Of a DNA stretch of 64,000 nt, positions 17,125-24,412 are shown piece by piece. Below the pieces are notes generated by a model. The model saw nothing but the letters and a program-made list of their open reading frames with translations. It ran no database searches and was not told where the DNA came from. Source of the stretch: Pleurocapsa sp. PCC 7319 (GTDB lineage Bacteria > Cyanobacteriota > Cyanobacteriia > Cyanobacteriales > Xenococcaceae); NCBI RefSeq assembly GCF_000332195.1, contig NZ_KB235922.1, positions 3,259,322 to 3,323,321 of the forward strand. Direction: 5' to 3'. The position numbers and the translations under genes were made by a program. Position 1 is the stretch's first letter; each line of letters opens with the position of its first letter.

Positions 17125-17161
17125 CAAAAAAGCTAAGTCCGATGTTTAGTCAGACTTAGCT
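17125..17161 (-). terminator. Rho-independent terminator downstream of tRNA-Asp
   Basis: A 9-bp perfect stem (17131-17139 with 17153-17161) is followed on the minus strand by a run of six T. It is 135 bases past the tRNA 3' end and probably ends the tRNA transcript. Confidence 0.65.
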
Positions 17162-17191
17162 CATGTATCTTAATAATTTCTCTGTAGCGAA

Positions 17192-17229
17192 AACCAAATG
17201 AACCAACTAGTTTTGGTTCTTATTTGGTT
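17192..17229. repeat. Imperfect inverted repeat next to tRNA-Asp
   Basis: AACCAAAT pairs with ATTTGGTT and GAACCAA with TTGGTTC, leaving a two-base bulge and a small loop. There is no clear T-run. It could be an arm site or a transcript structure; position near the tRNA 3' end is the only hint. Confidence 0.35.
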
Positions 17230-17296
17230 CTATACTGGAAATTAGTTGTAAATTCCGAATAAGACCAATTGCTTCAAACTACTGGTATAACTTATA

Positions 17297-17370
17297 CGGG
17301 ACTGACGGGACTCGAACCCGCGACCTCCTGCGTGACAGGCAGGCATTCTAACCAGCTGAACTACAGTCCC
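17297..17370 (-). tRNA. tRNA-Asp (anticodon GTC)
   Basis: The minus strand folds as a standard cloverleaf. It has a 7-bp acceptor stem GGGACTG/CAGTCCC, a D-arm with AGCTGGTTAGA, an anticodon stem CCTGC/GCAGG with loop CTGTCAC (anticodon GTC), and a T-arm with GGGTTCGAGTCCC. The discriminator base is G, as expected for tRNA-Asp. CCA is not encoded. Its 3' end faces the accessory block on the left. Confidence 0.97.
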
Positions 17371-17512
17371 TTATAGTTAACTCTTGAAATACAAGAATCA
17401 TTTTTTCCACGAGTTTAATATTAGCACATTGAACGCAAAAATCCACCATAATTAAGTTTTTGATAGAAAAACTCTAGAAAATTCTTCAATAACTCAGCCA
17501 AACAAGAACAAA

Positions 17513-18547
17513 TTAATGGGATTTAATTGCTGGCAATAGAATTTCTCCACCAAAACGGACTACATCGCTACAGGGTAATCCAGTTAACTCAGAAGTAGAC
17601 TTGATCGCTTGATTGGCTGTGGTTGTATCCATCCCAAAAGTATTAAGAGCGATCGCTTTAACTTTGACATTTCCAAAGATACCTCCTGCGCAGGCTATGG
17701 TTTCATAGAGTTTAATTACTTCGGGCAATGGTGGAATCAAAATATCGGGTAAGTCATATAAATGTTTTGCTCCTGCACGGTGGACTAAAATTAATCCTGT
17801 TGGTTGGCTACCTCGAATTAGAGGTAAAGTAGCAGTGGAGCCGGGATGTAAGAGCGAACCTTGCCCTTCAATAAAGATTAAGTCTTGATCTCGTCCTAAA
17901 TCCAAAACAGTTTTTTCTACTGCACCAGCTGCAAAATCTACCCGCACTGCATCTAAAGGTATTCCCTGTCCTGCGATCGCAATACCTGCTTGTCCTGTGC
18001 CAATAAATTGAGCTTTGATACCCTGACGCAATGCTGCATTATATAGTTCTAAGCTGGTAGACATTTTGCCGATTGCCATATCTGTGCCTACCGTTAAGAC
18101 TCTTTGAGCATTCAGCGATCGCGCTTGAGCAGTACCGATAGTCAACCCAGGAGGTTCTTGGCGAATATCCCAAATCCATTGTCCGGGTTGTAGATTAGGA
18201 AACTGAGGTTTAAGCAAAGTATGTAAGCCATTAACTATAGAAATACCTGCTTCAATCGCGATCGTTATCTCTACGTGAAGATTGGGTGGTAGTTGTCCCC
18301 CTGAAGGCGCAATCCCTATGAGTAGAGCATCTGGTTTATATGCCAAGGCGGCTTGAATATTGACGACAATAGGAATATCTTTCTGAATACCGGTTAATTT
18401 AGTTAGAGATTTGCCAGCACAAGTGCGATCAATTACCGCAACTATATCTGTATTGCTATAGCGTAAAAAAGCTAATCCTGTTTTGCCATGATGACCTGTA
18501 ATGCCACCTTCTAACAAAATTACTACACGATTATTAGCCTTCAGCAC
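17513..18547 (-). CDS. DUF1611 family protein, probable N-acyltransferase acting with the enolase-superfamily partner (DgcN-like)
   Basis: This 344-residue protein has the DUF1611 layout: an N-terminal Rossmann-like domain (1-140) and a C-terminal P-loop domain with VGTDMAIGKMSTSLEL and IEGQGSLLHPGS. Members paired with an enolase-superfamily racemase were described as DgcN, a D-glutamate N-acetyltransferase. That role is assigned here by family and neighbour only. Its start overlaps the end of the upstream epimerase gene by 14 bases, so the two are one operon. Confidence 0.75.
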   Translation of the reverse strand: MLKANNRVVILLEGGITGHHGKTGLAFLRYSNTDIVAVIDRTCAGKSLTKLTGIQKDIPIVVNIQAALAYKPDALLIGIAPSGGQLPPNLHVEITIAIEAGISIVNGLHTLLKPQFPNLQPGQWIWDIRQEPPGLTIGTAQARSLNAQRVLTVGTDMAIGKMSTSLELYNAALRQGIKAQFIGTGQAGIAIAGQGIPLDAVRVDFAAGAVEKTVLDLGRDQDLIFIEGQGSLLHPGSTATLPLIRGSQPTGLILVHRAGAKHLYDLPDILIPPLPEVIKLYETIACAGGIFGNVKVKAIALNTFGMDTTTANQAIKSTSELTGLPCSDVVRFGGEILLPAIKSH

Positions 18548-19586
18548 TGTAGTTTACTCCCAATCCTGGTAAATTATTTGGTACTAAACGTCCTTCTTTG
18601 ATTGTTGCTCCTTGAAAGGGATCGTCAATTAGATTTAAATGACTGTCTAAATCTAAATAATCGGCCCAAGGTGCTAGATGGGACATGGCGGTGTTAGCCA
18701 AGCTACTATCAGAATAACAACCAAACATAATTTTTAGTCCACAGACTTTGGCAATTTGGATTGCTTTGATCGCTTCAGTTAATCCACCTGTTTTCATGAT
18801 CTTCAGATTAACTCCTGCTACTGAATCTGCTAGTCGAAGTATGTCTGAGCTAGTAAAACAACTTTCATCGACAAATATAGGTAACGGTGAATTAGCAGAC
18901 AAGGTTACAAGTTTACTATCTTCTGCTACTGGTAGAGGTTGCTCGATATATTCCACCCCATGCTCAGCTAACCAATGGGACATATATACAGCATCATTAA
19001 AACGCCAACCACCGTTAGCATCTACAGTGAGCTTTGTTTTAGGGTCTACTTGCCTAATTGCCTGCACCATAGCTTTATCTGCTGGAATCCCTTCTGGACT
19101 ACCTAGCTTGAGCTTAATCATTTTTACTTCCAGGCTATCTTGCCAGTCTTTTAACCTGGCGACAGCTTGCTCTGGAGAACTGATGCCAATAGTGACTGAA
19201 ATAGGAACAATGCGATCTCGATTTAAGCCCCAGATTTGCCATAGGGGTAGACCAGCTTTTTTGCCTAGCCAATCATGAAGAGCCATATCTACTGATGCCT
19301 GAATAGCAGAAGATACTTTGATGGCTTGCAATTTTGTCGAAATTTCTTGTCTTTGAAGAGGATGAAAAGATTCTAATTGGGGAATAAGCTGCTCAAATTC
19401 AGCTAACAATTGGGAAGAGTCTTTAATTTCAGTTTGATCAATAGAAAACGGTGATGCTTCTCCCCATCCTTCGATGTTATCCTGCTGAATACGTAACCAG
19501 ATATTAATAGTTTGAGCCGTTGTACCGCGACTAATTTGGAGCGCGAATTTCTTATGAACCGTAAAAGTTTGAACTGTTAATTTCAT
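18534..19586 (-). CDS. Enolase-superfamily dipeptide epimerase / N-acyl amino acid racemase
   Basis: This 350-residue member of the muconate-lactonizing subgroup has an N-terminal capping domain and then a TIM barrel. The barrel carries IKLKLGS (KxK base), TVDANGGW, IEQPLP and DES metal ligands, and the second catalytic Lys in LKIMKTGG. Family members epimerise L-Ala-D/L-Glu dipeptides or racemise N-acyl amino acids such as N-acetyl-D-glutamate (DgcA). Co-occurrence with the overlapping DUF1611 gene favours a D-glutamate or peptidoglycan-derived amino acid salvage role. The exact substrate is undetermined. Confidence 0.8.
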   Translation of the reverse strand: MKLTVQTFTVHKKFALQISRGTTAQTINIWLRIQQDNIEGWGEASPFSIDQTEIKDSSQLLAEFEQLIPQLESFHPLQRQEISTKLQAIKVSSAIQASVDMALHDWLGKKAGLPLWQIWGLNRDRIVPISVTIGISSPEQAVARLKDWQDSLEVKMIKLKLGSPEGIPADKAMVQAIRQVDPKTKLTVDANGGWRFNDAVYMSHWLAEHGVEYIEQPLPVAEDSKLVTLSANSPLPIFVDESCFTSSDILRLADSVAGVNLKIMKTGGLTEAIKAIQIAKVCGLKIMFGCYSDSSLANTAMSHLAPWADYLDLDSHLNLIDDPFQGATIKEGRLVPNNLPGLGVNYSAEG

Positions 19587-19731
19587 AACTTTGGTGAGGC
19601 AAGGATAAATCAGTAAGTATAAGGATTAAATTTCTCTTAATCCACCCCTTACTTTGCTCTTGCAAAATTGATACCAGACATCATCTTAATAACTAGCCCT
19701 CACACCTACTAGATTGTTAATTATTAATTTA

Positions 19732-19757
19732 AGCCGAGAGTTACCTCGGCTTTTTTT
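19732..19757 (+). terminator. Rho-independent terminator between convergent transcripts
   Basis: AGCCGAG (19732-19738) pairs with CTCGGCT (19745-19751) and is followed by a T-run on the plus strand. No plus-strand gene lies upstream, so it may act for an antisense transcript or also stop the ndh mRNA on the minus strand, where the tail is only A/T-rich. Confidence 0.6.
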
Positions 19758-19836
19758 AGTAAATAAACCCACTAGTTAAAATGCTTGAAAACTAATATTT
19801 CTTGCCTTTTTACTTCCGCGAAGCGGTACTAAGCAA

Positions 19837-20142
19837 TTACCATTTAAGTAAATTAAATTGCTCCATATCAATGGTGTTGCGGTTACGGTAAATAGCGAGC
19901 ACAATTGCTAAACCCACTGCTGCCTCTGCTGCTGCCACTGTAATGACAAATACAGTAAATACTTGACCTCTGATATTGCTGGGGTCTAAATAATTAGAAA
20001 ATCCTACTAAGTTTAAATTAACTGCATTTAGCATTAATTCAATCGACATCAATACTCGGACAGCGTTACGGCTAGTGATCAGACCATAAATGCCAATACA
20101 AAATAAAGCTGCTGCTAACAACAAAAAATATTCGAGATGCAC
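19837..20142 (-). CDS. ndhE: NAD(P)H-quinone oxidoreductase (NDH-1) subunit 4L
   Basis: This 101-residue, three-helix membrane subunit is homologous to NuoK. The second helix carries the conserved Glu in [13 protein letters not shown], part of the proton path. NDH-1 in thylakoids supports respiration, cyclic electron flow and CO2 uptake. It is the last gene of ndhA-I-G-E, 89 bases after ndhG, the normal cyanobacterial order. Confidence 0.96.
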   Translation of the reverse strand: MHLEYFLLLAAALFCIGIYGLITSRNAVRVLMSIELMLNAVNLNLVGFSNYLDPSNIRGQVFTVFVITVAAAEAAVGLAIVLAIYRNRNTIDMEQFNLLKW

Positions 20143-20231
20143 TTAATTCCGACTCCTTTAATTGTTTGTAATTTTTAATCTAGTTAACTGTGATGAATAT
20201 CAAAGTTACAATTTAATATTCATAATTTTGA

Positions 20232-20852
20232 TTACTTATCTTGCGGCTCATTACCACTTAGAGTAGCTAATTCACGAGGACGCTCTGGCAAAGTCAAATT
20301 TGCTGTAACAGCCTCTTTTTTGGTTACCGAGTCGGGAATAAAATCACGACGAGCGAGGATGATGGCTCCTACCATTGCCATCAAAAGTAGAACTGATGCC
20401 AACTCAAAAGGTAGTAAATAATCACTAAAGAAATGTTCGCCCAGAGCCACTACTGTATTCTCAATTACGGCAGGGGAAGTGGTGTCTAGGGACCAGGGTG
20501 TAACTAAAACCATTGTTCCCAAAAGGGCAAATAGACCGAAACAAACTACACCCGTTGCAGCTTTGCGGAAAAAACGACCTGGAAGCTCGGAATAATCTTC
20601 TTGCTTGTTAACCAGCATAATGGCAAACAAGATCAGGACATTGACTGCACCAACGTAGACTAAAATTTGAGCCGCAGCCACAAAATCAGCATTGAGTAAG
20701 ATATATAAACCGGAAATACTCACAAATACTGCTGCTAACAGAAAAGCCGAATGAACGATTCTCGGTAACAAGACAACCCCTAAAGCTGTCCCAATCATCA
20801 TTACTGCCAAAATGCCAAAAGAAACTATCTGCACTCCTTCAGCTAAATTCAC
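20232..20852 (-). CDS. ndhG: NAD(P)H-quinone oxidoreductase (NDH-1) subunit 6
   Basis: This 206-residue polytopic protein is homologous to NuoJ. It has five membrane helices, including LLNADFVAAAQILVYVGAVN, the characteristic NdhG/NuoJ segment with the pi-bulge helix. A soluble C-terminal tail of about 35 residues follows the last span. It lies between ndhI and ndhE in the operon. Confidence 0.96.
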   Translation of the reverse strand: MNLAEGVQIVSFGILAVMMIGTALGVVLLPRIVHSAFLLAAVFVSISGLYILLNADFVAAAQILVYVGAVNVLILFAIMLVNKQEDYSELPGRFFRKAATGVVCFGLFALLGTMVLVTPWSLDTTSPAVIENTVVALGEHFFSDYLLPFELASVLLLMAMVGAIILARRDFIPDSVTKKEAVTANLTLPERPRELATLSGNEPQDK

Positions 20853-20971
20853 CTTGTTCTCCTCTTTCTAAATTATTTAATCAATGGAATTACTTGCAAT
20901 TTTGAAGATTTTAAGTTTTTAGGTATTAGGTTACTGGTAATTAATTTTTCTAGTACCTAACACCTAAAGAC

Positions 20972-21586
20972 CTATTTACTTGCTTCTTCCGTTTTAGGTT
21001 TAGCAGCTTCTATTTCCGCTAAAATCTCTTCGGGACGTTTACCCGCACGTTGGGAACCAACAGGTAAATCGTGAGGATCGTTCACGCCCTTGGGTAAGTA
21101 GGCAAACTCTTTTAGAGGATTCACCATGGGATCTTGAGTGACTTTGTAAGGCAAGCGACCTAGAGCAACGTTATCGTAATTCAGCTCATGACGGTCATAA
21201 GAAGCTAATTCATATTCTTCCGTCATCGAAAGACAATTTGTCGGGCAGTATTCTACACAATTACCGCAGAAGATACAGACTCCAAAGTCAATACTGTAAT
21301 GATTGAGTTTTTTCTTTTTAGCTTTTTTGTCAAATTCCCAATCCACTACAGGTAGGTTAATCGGACAAACTCGAACACAAACTTCACAGGCAATGCATTT
21401 ATCAAATTCGTAATGAATTCTACCGCGATAGCGTTCAGAAGGGACTAATTTTTCGTAAGGATACTGAACGGTTACGGGACGACGCTGCATATGATCGAAG
21501 GTAACAGAAAGCCCTTGACCAATATATTTAGCAGCTTGCCAACTTTCCTTGGCATAGTCTTGGACTTGTTTGAGAATCTTAAACAT
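20972..21586 (-). CDS. ndhI: NAD(P)H-quinone oxidoreductase (NDH-1) subunit I
   Basis: This 204-residue peripheral-arm subunit has two [4Fe-4S] motifs: [12 protein letters not shown] and [12 protein letters not shown]. An amphipathic N-terminal helix and a charged C-terminal tail rich in Pro, Glu and Lys surround the clusters. It passes electrons toward plastoquinone. The gap from ndhA is about 100 bases. Confidence 0.97.
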   Translation of the reverse strand: MFKILKQVQDYAKESWQAAKYIGQGLSVTFDHMQRRPVTVQYPYEKLVPSERYRGRIHYEFDKCIACEVCVRVCPINLPVVDWEFDKKAKKKKLNHYSIDFGVCIFCGNCVEYCPTNCLSMTEEYELASYDRHELNYDNVALGRLPYKVTQDPMVNPLKEFAYLPKGVNDPHDLPVGSQRAGKRPEEILAEIEAAKPKTEEASK

Positions 21587-21685
21587 GATTTGTAGTTGAT
21601 TTAGATACTGTATGATTGGCGATTAATTTAGATAGTTAAATCAATTAGGATTGAGAATCATATATCTTATTTCCAGTTGTTGCTA

Positions 21686-22804
21686 CTAACCGCCAAATGC
21701 TATCGGAAATGACAGTTTTAGTGCAGCAGTAATCAAAAGATTAGCAAGAGAAACTGGTAATAAAAATTTCCAACCTAAATCTAACAGTTGGTCAATGCGG
21801 ACTCTGGGTACTGTCCAACGCAACAAAATAGCAATAAAGACTAAGAAGTAAGCTTTAATCAGGGTCATGATAATGCCTAAAGATGCGGTTAACACTTGTA
21901 ACCAGGGAGTAGTCTCAGCAACACCGAGCCAATCTGCCAGACGATCTAAAGGAATAAAAAATTCCCAACCACCTAAATATAGGATGGCAAAAACTAGTGC
22001 AGATAACACTAAGTTAACGTAAGACCCTAAATAGAAGAGGGCAAATTTCATGCCTGCATATTCAGTTTGATAACCAGCAACTAATTCTTCTTCTGCTTCT
22101 GGTAAATCAAAAGGTAGTCGTTCGCACTCAGCCAAGGCGGCGATCCAAAAAATAATAAAACCTACGGGTTGTCTCCAGATATTCCAACCTAAGATACCGT
22201 AACCAGACTGTTGTTCCACAATATCAATTGTGCTGAGGCTGTTGGACATCATCACGATCGCCAGTACTGCCAATGCCAAGGGAACTTCATAACTAATAGA
22301 CTGGGCGGCAGCTCTCAATCCCCCTAATAAAGAGTACTTATTGTTAGATGCGTAACCAGCCATCAACAAGCCTATGGGAGCGATGCTAGATAGGGAAATC
22401 CAGATAAAAATACCAACGTTTAGGTCTGTAATCACCAAGTTTTGTCCAAAAGGAACGATGAGATAGGACAAAAATACAGGAACAACAACTAACACAGGAC
22501 CCATGGTAAACAGCCAAGGATCTGCTTTGGCTGGGATTACATCTTCTTTAAAAACCAACTTGATGCCATCGGCAACTGGTTGTAATACGCCCAATGGACC
22601 TGCATATTCGGGTCCGATACGCTGTTGGGCGGCGGCAGAGATTTTTCTTTCTAGCCAAACAACTACCAAAACTCCCACCGTTGCACCAATAATCATCAAC
22701 AGCATGGGCAACGGTAGCCAAATAGCTTTGGCCAGACCAATGGAAAGTCCAAAGTCTTGAAGAGTTTGGATAAAACTTCCTTGTAAATCGATTCCTGAGT
22801 TCAT
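21686..22804 (-). CDS. ndhA: NAD(P)H-quinone oxidoreductase (NDH-1) subunit 1
   Basis: This 372-residue, eight-helix subunit is homologous to NuoH and forms the quinone site at the membrane junction. It contains the family signatures [19 protein letters not shown] and [19 protein letters not shown]. It is the first gene of the ndh operon. The divergent 191-bp repeat begins at its start codon, so its 5' leader lies inside that repeat. Confidence 0.97.
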   Translation of the reverse strand: MNSGIDLQGSFIQTLQDFGLSIGLAKAIWLPLPMLLMIIGATVGVLVVVWLERKISAAAQQRIGPEYAGPLGVLQPVADGIKLVFKEDVIPAKADPWLFTMGPVLVVVPVFLSYLIVPFGQNLVITDLNVGIFIWISLSSIAPIGLLMAGYASNNKYSLLGGLRAAAQSISYEVPLALAVLAIVMMSNSLSTIDIVEQQSGYGILGWNIWRQPVGFIIFWIAALAECERLPFDLPEAEEELVAGYQTEYAGMKFALFYLGSYVNLVLSALVFAILYLGGWEFFIPLDRLADWLGVAETTPWLQVLTASLGIIMTLIKAYFLVFIAILLRWTVPRVRIDQLLDLGWKFLLPVSLANLLITAALKLSFPIAFGG

Positions 22805-22992
22805 TTGTGTTTATAGTATTGGATTTAGCTCATCTCATCACTAGATCAAGAGCTTGTACAATTTTTATCGTTTATCTTTGCTTAGTATATCGTTGTCCGT
22901 TAATCTATCAATTTTGAATTAATTTTCAAAACTTAAAAGGAGCTAAATGATAACAATATCTCAACTTAAAACTTGGTCTCAGGCGATCGCCA
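22802..22992 (+). repeat. 191-bp direct repeat, copy A (leader plus gene start)
   Basis: This segment matches 28402-28592 with a constant offset of 5601 and no gaps. The part before the ATG differs at about 11 of 137 positions by my count. It includes the same ribosome binding site (AAAAGGAGC) and start codon as the carotenoid oxygenase gene. Between the copies lie HPPD, the NRPS gene and a transposase remnant. Confidence 0.85.
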
Positions 22993-23012
22993 ATAATATC
23001 AAGTTCAGTTGA
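22947..23012 (+). pseudogene. Truncated start of a carotenoid oxygenase paralogue
   Basis: ATG 22947 opens a 21-residue frame, MITISQLKTWSQAIA..., closely similar to the first 15 residues of the intact oxygenase (MITASKFKSWSKAIA). After a few unrelated residues it meets TGA at 23010-23012. It is the 5' stump of a duplicated gene whose remainder was lost, probably when the HPPD/NRPS segment arrived. It keeps an intact leader and ribosome binding site, so a short peptide could still be made. Confidence 0.7.
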
Positions 23013-23203
23013 ATACTTAAATTAAGAATGAGGTCAAGTAACAAGTAACAAGTAATAAGTTTTTCAGGTCTGCAATAAGCCTGTTTATTTCAATTAATTA
23101 TCCGTACTTGATATAAGAATAGGCTGATATCAACAATATGAATTTGGATTAAGCCTCTAAATACAGAAAAATAACATCACTGATTTTTGGATAAGAAAGC
23201 AAT

Positions 23204-23231
23204 CTCTTCCACTGCGATCGCAGTGGAAGAG
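23204..23231. terminator. 28-bp perfect palindrome centred on HIP1
   Basis: CTCTTCCACTGCGA is mirrored exactly by TCGCAGTGGAAGAG. The centre is the cyanobacterial HIP1 octamer. It sits 8 bases after the HPPD stop and can form a strong stem in the mRNA. There is no T-run, so it may protect the 3' end or terminate weakly. Confidence 0.5.
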
Positions 23232-23239
23232 CGATGGGC

Positions 23240-24325
23240 TCAGAAATTTCCGCGTAATTTTTGTTCTTTTTCTAGGGCGACAAACAAGGATTTAAAATTA
23301 CCCGCTCCAAATCCCTGAGAACCTCGCCGCTCAATGATCTCAAAAAACAAGGTGGGGCGATCGCTAATCGGTTTCGTGAAAAGCTGCAATAGATAGCCGT
23401 TATCATCCCGATCCACTAAAATACCTAATTTGGCTAGATCTTCAACTGAGACATTAATATCCTTCACCCAATCTTCCAAGTTTTCGTAGTAGGTTTGCGG
23501 AATCGGGAGAAATTCAACCCCTGCCTCCCTGAGTCGAACGACCGTCTGCACAATATTATTGGTTGCTAGACCAAGATGCTGAATACCAGGACCATAGTGG
23601 AAGTCGAGATATTCTTGAATTTGAGATTTTCGTAAACCATTTGCGGGTTCGTTGATATTGATGATGGTCTTGCCACCGTTCTCCAGCACTTTTGACATCA
23701 AGGCTGAATACTCAGTGGAGACGGTTTGCTCGTCAAAGTACATCCGCACATCAAATCCCATCGTCTTGACGAAAAACTTAACCCACTGATTCATAGTACC
23801 CCGTTCAACATTGCCTACTACGTGGTCGACCGAGGTTAAGCCAGCTGAATTGACTGATTTGGTAACGCGGTCTATATAACCAGGAGCAAAGTTGCTGGGA
23901 TAGTCACTGCGATCGATAAACTTAATCAGCGTATCGCCAAAGCTGTGGATCGCTGCAAACCGAAATACACCACTCTCGTCTTTTTGGGTGGTTGGGGGAA
24001 TTGCTCCAACTGCGCCTCGTGCCACGGCATATTGGTAAGCAGTATTTACATTTGAAACTGCCAAAGCAATAATAGCGATTGTGTCTCCGTGCTCTAAAAC
24101 ACTGCGAGCAATGGGATGATTGGGACTGAGAGCAGAACTGATAACAAAGCGAATATCCCCTTGTTTTAAAACATAGGAGGTCTTTTTTCGTTCGCCAGTT
24201 TCTAATCCACAATAAGCTACGGGATTAAATCCAAAATATGTGGAATAAAATACTGATGCTTGCTTGGCATTACCAACATAAAATTCCAGATGGTCGAATC
24301 CTTCGATTGGGCAAATAGTAGTCAT
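23240..24325 (-). CDS. hppD: 4-hydroxyphenylpyruvate dioxygenase
   Basis: The enzyme converts 4-hydroxyphenylpyruvate to homogentisate (tyrosine breakdown, tocopherol/plastoquinone route in some cyanobacteria). This 361-residue protein has two vicinal-oxygen-chelate domains. Fe(II) ligands are His168, His250 and Glu329. The substrate-site segment ININEPANGLRKSQIQEYL and the C-terminal GFGAGNFKSLF are of HPPD type rather than hydroxymandelate synthase type. It lies 87 bases downstream of the NRPS gene on the same strand, an unusual partner. Hydroxymandelate synthase remains a less likely alternative. Confidence 0.85.
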   Translation of the reverse strand: MTTICPIEGFDHLEFYVGNAKQASVFYSTYFGFNPVAYCGLETGERKKTSYVLKQGDIRFVISSALSPNHPIARSVLEHGDTIAIIALAVSNVNTAYQYAVARGAVGAIPPTTQKDESGVFRFAAIHSFGDTLIKFIDRSDYPSNFAPGYIDRVTKSVNSAGLTSVDHVVGNVERGTMNQWVKFFVKTMGFDVRMYFDEQTVSTEYSALMSKVLENGGKTIININEPANGLRKSQIQEYLDFHYGPGIQHLGLATNNIVQTVVRLREAGVEFLPIPQTYYENLEDWVKDINVSVEDLAKLGILVDRDDNGYLLQLFTKPISDRPTLFFEIIERRGSQGFGAGNFKSLFVALEKEQKLRGNF

Positions 24326-24412
24326 TATTTAAAAGAGAGATTTGATATTAAATGGATTTTAAAAAAACTGGCGATTGAATCTAAAAAATCTTGATTGAGT
24401 ATCGATCTTAAA

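Larger units (their letters stand above)
16726..17296. other. Gene-free junction between accessory DNA and tRNA-Asp
   Basis: No gene is visible. The stretch holds a small hairpin (17107-17123), a terminator-like hairpin (17131-17161) and a long imperfect hairpin (17192-17229). It lies directly beyond the 3' end of tRNA-Asp, where an attachment site would be expected. I see no second copy of the tRNA 3' end within the window. Confidence 0.4.

Noticed and set aside
23240-24325. Reading the dioxygenase as hydroxymandelate synthase because it sits beside an NRPS
   Set aside because: The NEPANGLRKSQIQEYL and GFGAGNFKSLF segments are of HPPD type; context alone is not enough to change the call.
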